Assembly: GCF_004570865.1 (NCBI RefSeq) | Contig: NZ_SPQS01000006.1 | Span: 62,001 to 126,000, forward strand | Reading direction: 5' to 3' | DNA length: 64,000 nt | From: Bradyrhizobium frederickii | Lineage (GTDB): Bacteria > Pseudomonadota > Alphaproteobacteria > Rhizobiales > Xanthobacteraceae | Notes under the pieces: model-generated | The model's database searches: none | Told to the model about the DNA's origin: nothing | Seen by the model: only the letters and a program-made list of their open reading frames with translations | Part shown: positions 62,203-64,000 of the stretch, one piece after another | Position numbering within the stretch: the stretch's first letter is position 1 | Layout: every line of letters starts with the position of its first letter | Program-made: the position numbers and the translations under genes

Positions 62203-63477
62203 ATGATCGGAAGTAGCGTTGTGGTGCGGACGCGATCGTGGATCGTCCTTTGCCTCGGTGGTTTCCTTGGGTGTTCGGCCGTCGGATCGCCGGCGCTTGC
62301 AGCCGACTGTCCGGGCCATCCGGACGCGCTCGGGACCTCCCGCACCCTCGTGGTCGATCCGCGCGAACATCCGCGCATCGGCACCATGCAGTACCGCGAG
62401 ACGCTGCCGCTGAAGGACCATGAAGTCGTCCTCACCTTCGACGACGGTCCGCTGCCGAAATATTCCTACCAGGTGCTCAAGATCCTGGCCGACGAGTGCA
62501 TCAAGGCGACCTTCTTCATCGTCGGTCAGCAGGCCAAGGCGAACCCCGAAGGTGTGCGCAAGCTGGTGGCGGCGGGCCACACCGTCGGCACCCACAGCAT
62601 GAGCCATCCGCTGACGTTCGACCGGATGCCGAACGAGAAGTTCGAGCCCGAGATCAACGGCGGCATCGAGTGGACCTCGGCCGCGATGACGGACCCGGCG
62701 CAGCTCGCCCCGTTCTTCCGCATCCCCGGCCTGATGCGCGCCGAAGGCGTCGAGAATTACCTGATCTCGCGCGGCATCCAGATCTGGAGCGCCGACTTCC
62801 CGGCCGACGACTGGCGCCATGTGTCGTCCGACCGCGTCTATCAGCTCGCGATCCAGCGACTGGAAGCCAAGGGCAAGGGCATCCTGCTGCTGCACGACAT
62901 CCAGGCCCGCACCGTGGCGGCACTGCCGAAGATCATCCGCGACCTCAAGGCGCGCGGCTATCGCATCGTGCATGTGGTGCCGGCGACCGCCGACCGGCCC
63001 GCAACGCCGACCAATCCAGTGGAGTGGCTGCTGCATCCGCCGACCGAAACGGTGCCGATCGCGCGCTGGCCGGCTGTGCCGCACTTCGTGTTCGCCGAGA
63101 GCCGGACGCTGCCGGCGCCCTCGCTCGCCGACCTCAACGCAAGGACCGAGCATCAGCCGCTGCTGCCGCGCCGGACCAGGGGGCAGATGGATATCGCATC
63201 CACCCTGCCCGTGCCCGGCCGCGCTCTCTTTGCGATCCCGGAAGGCTCGGTCGAGGTGCTTCTGTCGACGACATTGTCGCGGCGTGCCGCGACGCGGCTG
63301 GCCATGGCGGCCGAGACGCCGCATGCGGCCAGGGGCAAGGTCGCAAAGGGCAAGACCGCCAAGCCCCAGGCTCGGCACACCGCGCATGCGGCACCGGCCG
63401 CACCGAACCATGCCGCGCAGATCAAGAGCGCTCCGCCGCGCCCGACCCGCGTCGCCAGCCTGAAGAAACGCGCTTGA
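62203..63477 (+). CDS. Polysaccharide deacetylase with a long basic C-terminal tail
   Basis: 424 aa. Signal peptide about 1-33 (ends ALAADC). It is paralogous to the gene before it: CPGHPDALGTSRTLVVDPRE aligns with CPRKDALGTSRVLSVDARTT. NodB motifs: VVLTFDDGPLPKYSY, VGTHSMSHPLTFD, FRIPGLMRAEG and LLLHDIQART. The last 140 residues are an added region rich in Ala/Pro/Arg/Lys. It would remove acetyl groups from cell-wall or surface glycans. Both deacetylases are probably co-expressed. Confidence 0.9.
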   Translation: MIGSSVVVRTRSWIVLCLGGFLGCSAVGSPALAADCPGHPDALGTSRTLVVDPREHPRIGTMQYRETLPLKDHEVVLTFDDGPLPKYSYQVLKILADECIKATFFIVGQQAKANPEGVRKLVAAGHTVGTHSMSHPLTFDRMPNEKFEPEINGGIEWTSAAMTDPAQLAPFFRIPGLMRAEGVENYLISRGIQIWSADFPADDWRHVSSDRVYQLAIQRLEAKGKGILLLHDIQARTVAALPKIIRDLKARGYRIVHVVPATADRPATPTNPVEWLLHPPTETVPIARWPAVPHFVFAESRTLPAPSLADLNARTEHQPLLPRRTRGQMDIASTLPVPGRALFAIPEGSVEVLLSTTLSRRAATRLAMAAETPHAARGKVAKGKTAKPQARHTAHAAPAAPNHAAQIKSAPPRPTRVASLKKRA

Positions 63478-63480
63478 GCT

Positions 63481-63855
63481 TTACGGCCGCAGGATGGCGG
63501 CGACGCAGAGCAGCACGATCAGCGCCAGGAAGAACAGGTCCATGTAGGACTTGAGCTCGCCGTCGCGCCGCAGCCGGGCAACGTCGGTGATGACCTGCTT
63601 GCGCGTGTTCGTTCCTCCGGAGCCGTCATTGATCGGGCCTTGAAGGCGCCGCGTCTCGGCCTCCAGTCTCTCGATCTTCTGGAAGAAGTAGAACGCGCGC
63701 AGCGTCGAGGCCGCGCGCATGGCGGCGTAAACCAGCACCAGGATCGCCAGTGTCGCCCGGTTCGGATATTTCTCCATGAAGTTCAGGCTGAAATAGACCA
63801 CCGCCATGAAGGCAAAATTGGTCAGGAAGCGGTAGACGAAGCTGAGAATGCCCAT
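63481..63855 (-). CDS. Hypothetical small membrane protein
   Basis: 124 aa with three predicted membrane helices (about 8-25, 33-52 and 103-122) and a middle coiled-coil-like charged part (FFQKIERLEAETRRLQG ... ITDVARLRRDGELKSYMDLF). I do not recognise a family. The start at 63855 gives a clean N-terminal helix; a 40-residue extension upstream is unlikely. It is convergent with the second deacetylase gene (3 bp apart). Confidence 0.65.
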   Translation of the reverse strand: MGILSFVYRFLTNFAFMAVVYFSLNFMEKYPNRATLAILVLVYAAMRAASTLRAFYFFQKIERLEAETRRLQGPINDGSGGTNTRKQVITDVARLRRDGELKSYMDLFFLALIVLLCVAAILRP

Positions 63856-64000
63856 GCTGGCTCGAACCTTGAGGAGTGCAACCAAATCGTGCTGCAAATT
63901 CGGGATCGGGGACCCGGACCGGAACGGCCGGCCTGGATGCTTAGCGGCCCGTCTACGCCAAGTTCGTTTCAACAAAGATACTGCCGCCCCGCACCCCGCC

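Overview
The window is high-GC chromosomal DNA of an alphaproteobacterium, most likely Bradyrhizobium or a very close relative (Nitrobacteraceae). The basis is the gene content and order (topA-rnr-DUF983-NUDIX ... rpmG ... divK-pleD-DUF3572-dinB, clpS-clpA, phasin, mipZ-panC, eipB), the strong G/C third-position preference of the genes, and at least fourteen short intergenic palindromic repeats of the kind that are abundant in Bradyrhizobium. About 64 protein genes are supported. No rRNA, tRNA, CRISPR array, prophage or intact insertion sequence was recognised. No unmistakably new multi-gene system was found. The best candidates for undescribed biology are a structured non-coding element at 56.6-57.2 kb and several regulator/operator pairs whose operators can be read directly.

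Layout. 0.3-3.5 kb: two HxlR-type redox or stress regulators, each divergent from its likely target (an AzoR-type FMN reductase and an SDR oxidoreductase), plus two small conserved hypotheticals. 3.7-10.1 kb: the core block topA-rnr-DUF983-NUDIX. 10.4-17.2 kb: an LLM flavin monooxygenase, rpmG, then an accessory stretch (acyltransferase, two small membrane proteins, an MFS exporter with a divergent TetR repressor). 17.5-21.1 kb: the cell-cycle pair divK-pleD, then DUF3572-dinB. 21.2-29.5 kb: a frameshifted ACT-domain gene, two RidA proteins, eipB, GDPD, a DUF482 acyltransferase, a HIT protein, trmO, azlCD and a lytic transglycosylase. 29.5-39.2 kb: metabolic and accessory genes, including a nitrilase with a divergent AraC regulator, a dialkylglycine-decarboxylase-like enzyme with an amino-acid binding protein and a divergent LysR regulator, two oxidoreductase-associated genes and a DHA2 exporter. 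39.3-52.6 kb: lipoprotein, clpA/clpS, a Tad-type von Willebrand protein, phasin, a D,D-carboxypeptidase with a SPOR domain, a membrane J-protein, a VWA protein, a lipase-like hydrolase, mipZ and panC. 52.6-64 kb: small conserved proteins, GST, DUF599, the long non-coding repeat region, a TolA-like protein, an aldo/keto reductase, an orphan HTH protein, mgtE and two tandem polysaccharide deacetylases.

Functional themes are cell-envelope growth and division (DivK, PleD, MipZ, EipB, the D,D-carboxypeptidase, the lytic transglycosylase, the TolA-like protein, the deacetylases), protein quality control (ClpS/ClpA, the J-protein) and small self-regulated oxidoreductase or detoxification modules. 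Convergent gene pairs are usually separated by clean hairpin terminators, and most other intergenic spaces are occupied by repeats. Function calls come from reading motifs, not from database searches.
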